Source of the DNA: Opitutaceae bacterium EW11
GTDB lineage: Bacteria; Verrucomicrobiota; Verrucomicrobiia; Opitutales; Opitutaceae
Direction of reading: 5' to 3'
Length of the DNA: 64,000 nt
Assembly (NCBI GenBank): GCA_003054665.1
Contig: QAYY01000012.1
Span: 91,637 to 155,636, forward strand
Of this stretch, positions 8,921 through 17,143 are shown one piece after another. Position 1 is the stretch's first letter; the number at the start of each line of letters is the position of its first letter. The translations under genes were made by a program, and so were the position numbers. The notes below the pieces were generated by a model. That model did not search any database. It saw only the letters and a program-made list of their open reading frames with translations, and had not been told where the DNA came from.

Positions 8921-11428
8921 TCAGAACTTCACCGCCACGCTGAACGAATAGGTTTCCGGAACGTTGTAGTAATACGCTTCCGTCGCGAGTTTGCCCGGGG
9001 CGGCAGGCTTGAAACCCTTCCACCGCTCCGTACCAAACAGGTTGCCCACGTTCAGGCTGAAAGTCGTGTCGCGGCCCCACAGCTTCGTTTCGTAGCCGAT
9101 CTTGAAGTCGCCGTTGATGTCGCCCTTCGCGTAACTGCGCACCATGTCGCCGCCCAGGGTGGCCGTGCCGTCGCTGTTGAAGGTGCGCCGGTAGAGCGCG
9201 CCGCGGTAGCGGAGGCCGAAGACCAGATCCACGCCCTTGAACGTGCCTTTGAGAAAGCGGTATTTGGTCATCAACGCCGCCTGGTGTTTGATCGACCCCG
9301 GAAGAGGCTGGCCGTTGTAGTTGGTGGTGTTCGTGTTGTTGTCCCGCGCGGCGTAGGCATCGAGGTAGGAATAGGCCGCCATCACCTGCCAGCTCGGCAC
9401 GGGCGTGTAGATCGCCTCGAACTCGTAGCCCTTGCTCACCGCCTTGCCGAGGGCGACGTTGCCGCCCTTGTTCTGGCCTGGCAGGTTCGGATCGTAACGC
9501 GGGTCGTCGGGGCCGCTGATCGGCTGCTGGTTTCCGTGTTCGTCGAGGTAGAACGAGTCCTGCCGCGGCGCCTCGGAATCGTACACGATGCGGCCGAGTT
9601 CCTTGATGTCGAAGGCCGAGATCGTGGCCGTCAAACGTCCGTCCCAGGGATCGAGTTTCACGCCGGCTTCCTGACCGTCGCCGCGCTCGGGGGCGAAGGG
9701 CCGGCCGAAGCCGTCGCGCAGTCCCGTATTCGGATTGAGCGACTTCGAAGTCTGAACGAATAACCCGGCCCAGTGAACGGGGCGCACGATGGCGCCGACC
9801 AGCGGGCTGTTGGCCTTCGCGTCCACCGAGATGGCGCTCACCGGGCCCGGACCCGTGGGCGAATACGAGACGGACTCGCGCGTCTGGCGGAATTTCGTCC
9901 GGGTCACGCCGCCGATGAGCAGCAGCCGCTCGTCGAGGAAGCCGCCCTGGTACGAGATGTAGCCGAGGTTGAAGTCGCTATCCTCGTGCGCGAACGACTC
10001 GCGGCGAAGCTCGCCCACGAACTTCTTCGGCCCGTGCGCGATGCCGTCGGCGTCGCTGAGCGGAATATAGTGGCTGACGAGCGTCATGGTGCCGGGCGTG
10101 TATTCACGCATGCGCGGATTCTCGTAGTTTTCCTCCTGGCGCTGGACGCCCGCGACGAGCTTGTGCGTGGTGCGCCCGAGCCACGGCAGGTTCAACTCGG
10201 TCTGGTACGCGAGCGTCAGGCTGTAGTTGTCGATCTCGTTCCAGTTGACCACGGAAACGTACACGCGCTGCAGCTGCTTCTGCGTGAGCTGCAGCGTGGG
10301 GGAGAAGCCGACCACGGAATGATCGCGGCGCTGGCGCTCAAACTGGGCGTTGAGTGTGAGTCCTTCCGCGAGCCGCTGCGTGAGCGTGAAGGAGCCTTTG
10401 CGGGCCTTGTTGGTCGCCTTCTGCATGTCCCCCAGAAAATTGGTCCGCTCCGTGTATCCAGCCGGCAGACCGGCGAGGCCGGCGATGAGCGACGCCGGAT
10501 CGTTGGGCCCGGTGGGCTTGATGTAGAACGGCACCTGCGAACGCGGGTAACCCGGCGCGGCGAAAACGGGAATCGCGAAGGCCTGCGGCGACTCGCGGTC
10601 CACGATTTCGAACTCCGCGGTCAGCTCCGTGCCGGCAAAAGGCCGGACCGTGACGGAGGGGTTGATGGCCCGTTCCCAGCTGTGCGTGAACTCGGCGAAC
10701 GCCTCCGTATCCGTGTAGCTGGCGAGCAAACGGAACCCGAGCCGGTTGTTCAGCAGCCGGCCTTCGTTGTAGTCGAGGCTAACGCTGGAGCGGTTGTAGG
10801 AGCCGACGGTCCCGGCAATGCGCGTCTGTTCCTTGCCCAGCACGGGCTTCTTGGTGAGGAAGTTCACCACGCCGCCGGGCTTGGTGATGCCGTAGAGCAT
10901 CGAACCCGGGCCCTTGATGATCTCGATACGCTGCGTCGCGATCGCGGATGGCGGCTCATAGGCGCGAAAGCCGTTGCGCAGGTTGTAATACGTGCCCGTC
11001 CCGCGGATCTGGATCTGCGACTGCCACGAGTTCACCCCGCCGATCTGATTCTCCAAACCGGCGCCGCCATGCTGGACAACCACGGACGGCGAATACTCGA
11101 GCACGTCGGTCGCGTTCACGCCGTTGAGATCGCGGAGGAGCTCCTCGGTGATCACCGACATGTTGATCGGCAAGTCGCGCAGCGGCGTGTTGGTCTTGGT
11201 GGCGGAAAGCGCGTTGTTCGCGAGATACCCGCGATCCGTCGTCGAGTTGATCGTGAACTGCTGGAGCTGGATGATCTCTTCTCCCTGCGACTCGCCGGAT
11301 TCCGGCGAAGCGGGGGACGTGGACTGCGCGAGCAAGCTGGACGCGCCAAAGAGCGCAGTGAAAAAGGCCAGGGGCGCCAGAGCGTGCGGCCGGCGCGGAC
11401 GGCGGTGGGAATGGGAGGTAACGTTCAT
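8921..11428 (-). CDS. TonB-dependent outer-membrane receptor (siderophore-receptor type)
   Basis: 835 residues from ATG 11428, which gives a clean basic-hydrophobic signal peptide ending SSLLAQ; another ATG 11 codons upstream (11461) is possible. A TonB-box-like stretch (EEIIQLQQFTI) precedes the plug domain (about residues 60-180), which contains the conserved IEIIKGPGSMLYG and GGVVNFLTKKP segments. The beta-barrel ends in the aromatic C-terminus SFSVAVKF expected for BAM-dependent insertion. The plug resembles FhuA/FecA-type receptors, but the neighbours (glycosidases, LacI regulator, sugar symporter) favour an oligosaccharide as cargo. It is divergent from the LacI gene, with candidate operator copy A between them. 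Confidence 0.93.
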   Translation of the reverse strand: MNVTSHSHRRPRRPHALAPLAFFTALFGASSLLAQSTSPASPESGESQGEEIIQLQQFTINSTTDRGYLANNALSATKTNTPLRDLPINMSVITEELLRDLNGVNATDVLEYSPSVVVQHGGAGLENQIGGVNSWQSQIQIRGTGTYYNLRNGFRAYEPPSAIATQRIEIIKGPGSMLYGITKPGGVVNFLTKKPVLGKEQTRIAGTVGSYNRSSVSLDYNEGRLLNNRLGFRLLASYTDTEAFAEFTHSWERAINPSVTVRPFAGTELTAEFEIVDRESPQAFAIPVFAAPGYPRSQVPFYIKPTGPNDPASLIAGLAGLPAGYTERTNFLGDMQKATNKARKGSFTLTQRLAEGLTLNAQFERQRRDHSVVGFSPTLQLTQKQLQRVYVSVVNWNEIDNYSLTLAYQTELNLPWLGRTTHKLVAGVQRQEENYENPRMREYTPGTMTLVSHYIPLSDADGIAHGPKKFVGELRRESFAHEDSDFNLGYISYQGGFLDERLLLIGGVTRTKFRQTRESVSYSPTGPGPVSAISVDAKANSPLVGAIVRPVHWAGLFVQTSKSLNPNTGLRDGFGRPFAPERGDGQEAGVKLDPWDGRLTATISAFDIKELGRIVYDSEAPRQDSFYLDEHGNQQPISGPDDPRYDPNLPGQNKGGNVALGKAVSKGYEFEAIYTPVPSWQVMAAYSYLDAYAARDNNTNTTNYNGQPLPGSIKHQAALMTKYRFLKGTFKGVDLVFGLRYRGALYRRTFNSDGTATLGGDMVRSYAKGDINGDFKIGYETKLWGRDTTFSLNVGNLFGTERWKGFKPAAPGKLATEAYYYNVPETYSFSVAVKF

Positions 11429-11558
11429 CGGAGGTAGGGTGGGCAGGTCGAGCGGTCGCAAAAAAAACGACCGACGCTCCTGTCGGCCCGGCAGCAGCGA
11501 TCACCACTGGAGCAGGCGAACGGGGCGATGGCGGCATTCAAAATCACTCCGGTTTCCA

Positions 11559-11592
11559 CGGCGCGAACTCGACAATACTGACGCCGTTAAGT
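11559..11592 (-). promoter_or_regulatory. Candidate LacI-type operator, copy A
   Basis: On the minus strand it starts ACTTAACGGCGTCAGT and ends GTCGAGTTCGCGCCG. It matches copy C (14692-14725) at 29 of 34 positions. It sits 11 bp before the LacI-family start codon and 164 bp upstream of the divergent TonB receptor start, a position suited to autoregulation and control of both genes. Confidence 0.6.
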
Positions 11593-11603
11593 TGTCTCTG
11601 CGC

Positions 11604-12677
11604 ATGCCCGCCCCCGTCACGCTTCAACAGCTTGCCGACAAGCTGGGGCTCTCGCGCGCCGCCGTGTCGTTCGCGCTTCGTAATCAGCCCGGCGTCTCGG
11701 ACGAGGTGCGCAACCGCGTGCGGGCGCTGGCCGACCAGCTGGGCTACCGCCCCAACGCGCTCGTCGCGGCGCACATGGCGCACATCCGCGCCGGCCGGCC
11801 TCCGCGGTACCGCGCCACGATCGGCTTCGTCCTCTTCTGGCGTCCGGACAAGAGCGATACCCTGCACCAGCTCTACAGCGCGGGACTCAAGGACCGGGCG
11901 CGCGAGCTCGGCTATCGCGTCGAGGAATTTGTCCTCGACCGTGAGCTCAACGCCGTGCGCCTCGCACGCATCCTGCGAAGCCGCGGCATTACCGGCGTGG
12001 TGATCGGCCCGCTCGTTTCGCCCGGACCGCTGCCGGATTTCGCGTGGGACAGCCTCGCGACCGCCGCGATCGGCTACTCCGTCCGCGAGCCCGAAGTGCA
12101 CCGCGCGTGCTTCGATCATTTCGGCGGCATGGGCACGGTGCTGGGGCAGCTGACGCGACGCGGCTATCGGCGACCCGGGCTCGTGCTCCCGACCGACGAC
12201 GACGAGCGCATCATGCACGTGAGTATCGCCCGGTTTCTCGCCTGGCAGCACCTCGAGAGCGCCGCGCGGCCCGTTCCTCCCCTCCTCGCGCCGGAGATCC
12301 GGCCGGAGCTGCTCGCGGCCTGGGTGAAAAAACACAAACCCGACGTCGTGATCAGTCCGCGCCACGCAGTGCGGGGCTGGCTGGAATCTGCCGGACTATC
12401 CGTCCCTGGCGAGATCGGGTTCGTGACGCCGTGCTGGCTTCCGTCTCACGCCGACTGTTCCGGCATCGATCAGAATCCGCACCTCCTTGGATCCGCCGCC
12501 GCCGAGCTCCTGGTCACCCAACTGCAGCGAAACGAGCACGGGCTGCCCGCGGAGCCGCAACTCACCCTTCTGCAGGGACGTTGGGTCGAGGGCAAAACCC
12601 TGCGCCCCGCCCCTGCGCCAAAAGCCGGCCCGTCGCCGGCAGCCGCGCCCGCCGACTACGGACGCATGCGGGCGTAG
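11604..12677 (+). CDS. LacI-family transcriptional regulator
   Basis: 357 residues. ATG 11604 gives the standard family N-terminus: the helix-turn-helix TLQQLADKLGLSRAAVSFAL followed by the hinge-helix region GVSDEVRNRV and LGYRPN (residues 5-50). The rest is a periplasmic-binding-protein-like effector domain (ATIGFVLFW, RGITGVVIGPL, GFVTPCW). It probably controls the surrounding glycan genes in response to a sugar. A conserved element just before its start codon recurs beside the GH5 gene and between the FAD oxidoreductase and symporter genes. The 3' end overlaps the convergent FAD oxidoreductase gene by 22 bp. Confidence 0.92.
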   Translation: MPAPVTLQQLADKLGLSRAAVSFALRNQPGVSDEVRNRVRALADQLGYRPNALVAAHMAHIRAGRPPRYRATIGFVLFWRPDKSDTLHQLYSAGLKDRARELGYRVEEFVLDRELNAVRLARILRSRGITGVVIGPLVSPGPLPDFAWDSLATAAIGYSVREPEVHRACFDHFGGMGTVLGQLTRRGYRRPGLVLPTDDDERIMHVSIARFLAWQHLESAARPVPPLLAPEIRPELLAAWVKKHKPDVVISPRHAVRGWLESAGLSVPGEIGFVTPCWLPSHADCSGIDQNPHLLGSAAAELLVTQLQRNEHGLPAEPQLTLLQGRWVEGKTLRPAPAPKAGPSPAAAPADYGRMRA

Positions 12678-14470
12678 TCGAGCGACTCGAGCCAGAGTTC
12701 GTCGAGCGCCTCGCCGCGCGTCGTCGGCAAAGGCCGGTCGCCGCCCGCCTCCGGCAGGACAAGCGCCTGGCGCCACTGCGCCCATTCGCCTCTTCGGACG
12801 GGAGCGTCCGGACGCGCTTCCCATTCTGGCAGGAGCCCGCGCAGGCCCAGCATCTGGATGGACTCGTAGTGCGGGTGGCCCGGTTTCACGTCGCGGAAAT
12901 GGATCAACACCGCGCCGCGCCGCAGCAGTTCTCGCTGCAGATCGAGAATCGTCGCCGTTTCTCCACTACGCTCGGCCTGCAACGCCTGCGCCGCCGCCGT
13001 GCCTGCCGCTTCCCCCAGTGCCATCCAGCAGGGCTCCATGCGCAGCGTGCTGTAGCCGACGTGCGTCGCCGACGCGGCCACCGGCACCCAGAGACGCTCG
13101 ATCGTCTGCGGCACGATCACGCGATAGGGAACGGTGTACGGAGCGGTCGGGTGGCTGAAGAAGCCGTCGAGGTTCACCCGCCCCTGCTCGCGCTTGCGCA
13201 CCGCGTGTGAATCCAAGGCGTAGTGGCTCGCCGTGACGCTGTCGGCGTGGACGGGCGGACGGGCACCGTCGGCGCCGGACAGCGCGTCGTGCGCGGAGAA
13301 CACATAGCGCCCCATGATCCGGCGGGCCTCGCGCACGTAGACCTGGCGAGGGAAATTGCCGTTATCGACGTACTCGTCGAGGGCCAGCCCCCACGGCGCG
13401 CACGCCTCGCGGAAACTCGACGGCAGCTCCGGATCGTTCTGGCAGAACCACAACAGTCCGAGGGTGTAGTCGCGCAGACGCCGGGCAAACCGGTCCCGCC
13501 ACTCCCAGCTCGCGGTGGGCCAGGGCCAGTTTTCCTCCGGTAGATCCGTCGAAAGCAGCGAAGCGTGCTGGTTGTTCGCATCGGTTTTCCCGTTCGGCAG
13601 CGGCTCCAGGTTGACCACGCGCCCCAGCCCGTTCCATTCGCGCTCCGGTCGGGTCGAGCCGGGCAGCGTCGCCGTCCGATCGAGCCGGAGATCGTCGATC
13701 AACTCCACGTATTCGTCGCGACGGTACGACTGAGGGCGTTCGATCGGCCGCCGGTTCTCCGGCACTTTCGTCAACGGCAGGCGGTAGTTGTACGCCTGGA
13801 TGGCGCGATCCGCCTCGCCGGTGGATCCCTCGCCCACGGGCCCTTCCCAGATCTTGAAGATGCGGCCCGCCATGGGTTCTCCCAACTCCGCCGCGCTTTC
13901 CCGCCCGATGCGGAACGGCACGCCGCACGCCGCGGCGAGATCGCCTTCGTAGGTCGCGTCGACGAACGCCCGCCCGCGGACGGTGAAGCGTCCTCCGTGA
14001 TCGCGGCGGGTCACGTGGATCGCGGCGAGGCGCCTTTCCTCAAGGGCCACGTTCTCCGGTTGCGAGTCGAACTGGACGCCGGTGAGCACGGTGATGCCCG
14101 GCCATTCCGCCACCATCTCGTGAAGGACTTTTTCCGCCACCCGGGGCTCGAAGTGGTGCCCGCTGCGGCAATCGCGCACCTGGGCCGAATCCGCGCCGTA
14201 GGTCTCGGCGTAATACCGTGGAATGCGGCGGATGAACTCCAGGAAGAGGCCGCCCGTCGCGCCCCGCGTGCCGATGTCCGTCGCGCCGAGTCCGTTGGCG
14301 GGGAGGCCGCCGATGTGGTCGGAACGTTCCAGCACGAGCACGGAGCAGCCGTTCCGCGCCGCGGCGATCGCCGACATGAGGCCGGCCGGCGTGGCGCCGA
14401 CAACGACCAGATCGGAGGAGCGGTCGGCGGCCAGAACGGAGACTGAGACCAGAGCGGAAAGGACGGGCAT
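12656..14470 (-). CDS. Exported FAD-dependent oxidoreductase (FAD_oxidored-type)
   Basis: 604 residues. A short N-terminal signal-like stretch (MPVLSALVSVSVLAA) precedes the dinucleotide-binding fold VVVGATPAGLMSAIAAARNG and the LERSDHIGG strand that contacts FAD ribose. The C-terminal part (VPYRVIVPQTIERLWVPVAA, then MALGEAAGTAAA) is typical of the FAD-dependent oxidoreductases abundant in Planctomycetes and Verrucomicrobia. The reaction of this group is mostly unknown. It is divergent from the GPH symporter gene and has its own upstream copy of the conserved element (14575-14608). Substrate unknown; a sugar-derived compound is only an inference from context. Confidence 0.85.
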   Translation of the reverse strand: MPVLSALVSVSVLAADRSSDLVVVGATPAGLMSAIAAARNGCSVLVLERSDHIGGLPANGLGATDIGTRGATGGLFLEFIRRIPRYYAETYGADSAQVRDCRSGHHFEPRVAEKVLHEMVAEWPGITVLTGVQFDSQPENVALEERRLAAIHVTRRDHGGRFTVRGRAFVDATYEGDLAAACGVPFRIGRESAAELGEPMAGRIFKIWEGPVGEGSTGEADRAIQAYNYRLPLTKVPENRRPIERPQSYRRDEYVELIDDLRLDRTATLPGSTRPEREWNGLGRVVNLEPLPNGKTDANNQHASLLSTDLPEENWPWPTASWEWRDRFARRLRDYTLGLLWFCQNDPELPSSFREACAPWGLALDEYVDNGNFPRQVYVREARRIMGRYVFSAHDALSGADGARPPVHADSVTASHYALDSHAVRKREQGRVNLDGFFSHPTAPYTVPYRVIVPQTIERLWVPVAASATHVGYSTLRMEPCWMALGEAAGTAAAQALQAERSGETATILDLQRELLRRGAVLIHFRDVKPGHPHYESIQMLGLRGLLPEWEARPDAPVRRGEWAQWRQALVLPEAGGDRPLPTTRGEALDELWLESLDYARMRP

Positions 14471-14574
14471 GGGACGGGAGCGGGGACGAAGCGATCCCCG
14501 GGGGAGACGACGCGGAAGTGGTCCTCCCGCCCCGGAGCATCGGCTGCGCGGCGAGGAGGCCAGCGCGCGGAAGA

Positions 14575-14608
14575 AATGGCCAACCCCGCAAAACTGACGC
14601 CGTTAAGC
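14575..14608 (-). promoter_or_regulatory. Candidate LacI-type operator, copy D
   Basis: On the minus strand, GCTTAACGGCGTCAGT is followed by a diverged second half. Positions 2-16 are identical to copy A; 24 of 34 match overall. It lies 138 bp upstream of the FAD oxidoreductase start and points toward it. Confidence 0.55.
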
Positions 14609-14691
14609 GCGGCGCAGCCTTCCCGCTGGGAGCCGGGGCATCCCGCCCGCATCCGAAAGGGTGCGGCAGGGACGGATTTGCTCCCGGAGGG

Positions 14692-14725
14692 CCTTAACGG
14701 CGTAAGTCAGGTCGAGTTCGCGCCG
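14692..14725 (+). promoter_or_regulatory. Candidate LacI-type operator, copy C
   Basis: Starts CCTTAACGGCGTAAGT and ends GTCGAGTTCGCGCCG. It matches copy A at 29 of 34 positions with the same spacing. In this copy the first box is nearly palindromic (CTTA...TAAG). It lies 140 bp upstream of the symporter start. Confidence 0.6.
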
Positions 14726-14831
14726 GCTACCCGTATCGGCAGGTTCAGGGCACGTCTCCCGGCGGTGTGCCTTCGTGCACGATTTGACCTCGCCGCCGCG
14801 GCGCCGCCCTTCTCCCCTTCTTTCCAGGCCC

Positions 14832-16337
14832 ATGGCTTCGCCGATCCCCGCCCAAGACCGCATCCCGTTTTTCCAGAAGCTTGTCTTCGCGGCGGGCACA
14901 AACGCGGACTACCTGGCGACGATTCTCACCACGAACTACATCTGGATGCCGTTCTTCAATATCGGACTCGGCATCAGCCCGATGTTGCTCGGCGGCGTTC
15001 TGGTCGTGCTGCGCACCTGGGATGCGATCACCGACCCGATCATGGGCAACCTGTCGGACAACGCCCGCACCCGCTGGGGCCGCCGGCGGCCCTTCATCTT
15101 GATCGGAGCGATCACGACCGCGGCGCTTTATCCGCTCTTCTGGTATCTGCCCGCCGGATTCACGAGCACGGGCCAGGCGGTTTACCTGATCGGCGTGGGC
15201 ATCGTTTATTTCGCCAGCCTCACGCTGTGGTCGATGCCGTACTACGGGCTGCAGCTCGAGCTGACGCCGAACTACGACGAGCGCACGCGACTGACCGCGT
15301 GGATGACGCTCTTCGGAAAGGTGATCGGCCTTGCCGGAGGCTGGATCCTTGCGCTCGTGATCGCGGCCGGAACGCTGGCCGTGCACGGCGTCGCGAAGCC
15401 CGCAGCCGAACGAAATCTCGGAGAGCAGTTTTTCGCCTGGATCCAACCGCTCGTCGCATTGCTCGGGCGCGCGGCTCCCGACGAGAAGCCGATCGTGGTC
15501 GGAATGCGCGCCGTCTGCTGGCTCATCGCCGGGGGCATTCTGCTGTTCGGAGCGCTGCCCGCGATTTTCGTCAAGGAACGCTATTACGCGGTTGAGGCCA
15601 GCAAGCAGCCCCGGGAAACGTTCTGGCAGAGCGTCCGTGAATCCTTCCGCTGCCCTCCCCTGTGGGCGCTCATCGGCGTCTCGTTTTTCCTGGTCCTCGG
15701 CGTCACCTCGATGTCGGGCCTGTGGCAGTATGTGAATATCTACTACGTGAACCAGGGCGACATCGCCAAGGCCGCCGTGATCGCCGGATGGAAGAGCACC
15801 GTCATCCTCGGAGGCATCGCCCTGATTCCGGTCTTCACGTGGCTCGGCGAACGCTATGACAAGCGCACCGTCCTGATCCTGATGCTGTCGATCAGCCTGA
15901 CCGGGCACCTCTCGAACCTCGTGCTGATGACGCCGAAGCATCCCTACCTGCAGATCATCCCGGGCTTCTTCGAATCGTGCGCGATCGCAGCCATCTGGCT
16001 GTTTCTCCCCTCGATGAAGGCCGACGTCGCCGACTGGGACGAGGAGCGCACGTATCGGCGCCGGGAGGGTTCGCTCAATTCGTTCTACTCGTGGTTCATC
16101 AAGGCATCGCTCACCTGTTCGCTCGGTCTCGGCGGCTTTGTGCTCGAGCTGTCCGGCTTCAAGGCCGCGGCGGCGAGTCAGCCGGCGGAAGTAACGACCC
16201 GGATGTTTCACCTCTATCTTTTCCTCCCCGTGTGCATCTGGGCCGTGGCGATCGTGATCGCCTGCTATTACCCGATCACCCGCGCGCAATCCGCCGCAAC
16301 GCGCGCAGCGCTCGAGCAGCGCCGCGGACGAGTCTGA
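14832..16337 (+). CDS. GPH-family (MelB-type) sugar:cation symporter
   Basis: 501 residues, inner membrane, with about 12 hydrophobic segments. ATG 14832 (MASPIPAQDRIPFFQK) was chosen; an in-frame ATG at 14775 would add an Arg/Pro-rich tail. Family signatures include the early WDAITDPIMGNLSDN segment followed by RWGRRRPFILIGA, and SMPYYGLQLELTPNYDERTRL. The family takes up glycosides, pentosides or hexuronides with H+ or Na+. With GH10, GH5 and GH38 enzymes nearby, xylo- or manno-oligosaccharides are plausible. The SGNH lipoprotein follows after 7 bp and is likely co-transcribed. Confidence 0.9.
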   Translation: MASPIPAQDRIPFFQKLVFAAGTNADYLATILTTNYIWMPFFNIGLGISPMLLGGVLVVLRTWDAITDPIMGNLSDNARTRWGRRRPFILIGAITTAALYPLFWYLPAGFTSTGQAVYLIGVGIVYFASLTLWSMPYYGLQLELTPNYDERTRLTAWMTLFGKVIGLAGGWILALVIAAGTLAVHGVAKPAAERNLGEQFFAWIQPLVALLGRAAPDEKPIVVGMRAVCWLIAGGILLFGALPAIFVKERYYAVEASKQPRETFWQSVRESFRCPPLWALIGVSFFLVLGVTSMSGLWQYVNIYYVNQGDIAKAAVIAGWKSTVILGGIALIPVFTWLGERYDKRTVLILMLSISLTGHLSNLVLMTPKHPYLQIIPGFFESCAIAAIWLFLPSMKADVADWDEERTYRRREGSLNSFYSWFIKASLTCSLGLGGFVLELSGFKAAAASQPAEVTTRMFHLYLFLPVCIWAVAIVIACYYPITRAQSAATRAALEQRRGRV

Positions 16338-16344
16338 TTCTCCC

Positions 16345-17079
16345 ATGCAACGCACCGGATTCCTCCTTCTGGCCAGTTCGCTTCTGGTCCTTCTCGCAGG
16401 TTGTTTCGCCGTGGCGCCGAGCCGCCCCGACGCCAAGCCCGTTTCGCTGCAGAGCCGGTTCATCCGGCGCCTCGAGCAGGGAACACGGCAGCACGTCGTC
16501 GTGTTCGGCACCAGCCTGAGCGAAAGCGGAGCCTGGGTGCCCCAGCTGCGCGACGCGCTGCAGGCGCGGTTTCCCGGGTTGGTCACGTTCACCGACACCG
16601 CCAAGGGCGGCGAAAGCTCGGAGTGGGGCCGCGCGCACGTCGAGTCTCGCGTCATCGCGCACCGGCCGGACGTCGTTTTCATCGAGTTCGCGATCAACGA
16701 CGCCGTGGCTCGTTTCGGCCTCTCGCCGGATCGCGTCCGCGAAAACCTGGACGTCATGCTCGACCGGATCGCGGCTGCGCTGCCCGAGTGCGAAATCATC
16801 CTCCAGGTCATGAATCCGGCGGTCGGCAAGCCGGTGGGCGATTTCAGCTACCGGCGCGATCAACCGGTCTATGAGCAGATCTACCGCGATGCGGCGAAGA
16901 AGCGTGGATTACTGCTCATCGACCACGCCCCCACCTGGGCCGCGCTGCTCGAGACCGAGGGCGAAGCGGGATTCAAACACTACGTTCCCGACGGCGTGCA
17001 TCCGAATGCCGAGGCATACGCGCGGTTCGTCACCCCCGTCATCCTCAAGGCGCTTTTCGGAAACCAAGCCACGGGATAA
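16345..17079 (+). CDS. SGNH/GDSL-family hydrolase, lipoprotein
   Basis: 244 residues. The N-terminus is a lipoprotein signal with lipobox LLAGC (Cys20), so the enzyme is probably membrane-anchored in the periplasm or outer membrane. SGNH blocks are visible: nucleophile Ser57 in VFGTSLSES, the Gly and Asn blocks (KGGESSEWG; FAINDAV), and Asp216/His219 in DGVHPN. Family members are esterases; in this setting an acetyl- or acyl-ester deacetylase acting on hemicellulose is a reasonable guess. It lies 7 bp after the GPH symporter gene, suggesting one transcript. Confidence 0.85.
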   Translation: MQRTGFLLLASSLLVLLAGCFAVAPSRPDAKPVSLQSRFIRRLEQGTRQHVVVFGTSLSESGAWVPQLRDALQARFPGLVTFTDTAKGGESSEWGRAHVESRVIAHRPDVVFIEFAINDAVARFGLSPDRVRENLDVMLDRIAAALPECEIILQVMNPAVGKPVGDFSYRRDQPVYEQIYRDAAKKRGLLLIDHAPTWAALLETEGEAGFKHYVPDGVHPNAEAYARFVTPVILKALFGNQATG

Positions 17080-17094
17080 AGGGAGGCGGGCCGA

Positions 17095-17143
17095 AGCTCC
17101 CGCCGCCGCGGAGAGACGGCTGCCCTGATGTGAAGCGGGAGCT
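17095..17143. terminator. Possible bidirectional terminator between convergent genes
   Basis: Inverted repeat AGCTCCCGC (17095-17103) / GCGGGAGCT (17135-17143) with a 31-nt spacer. It lies between the SGNH stop and the GH106 stop, overlapping the latter. There is no T-tract, so support is weak. Confidence 0.25.

Larger units (their letters stand above)
14471..14831. other. Divergent promoter region between FAD oxidoreductase and GPH symporter genes
   Basis: 361 bp without a supported gene. It carries two copies of the conserved 34-bp element in opposite orientation: minus at 14575-14608 facing the oxidoreductase, plus at 14692-14725 facing the symporter. Each begins about 140 bp from the start codon it faces (138 and 140 bp). 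Confidence 0.7.
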
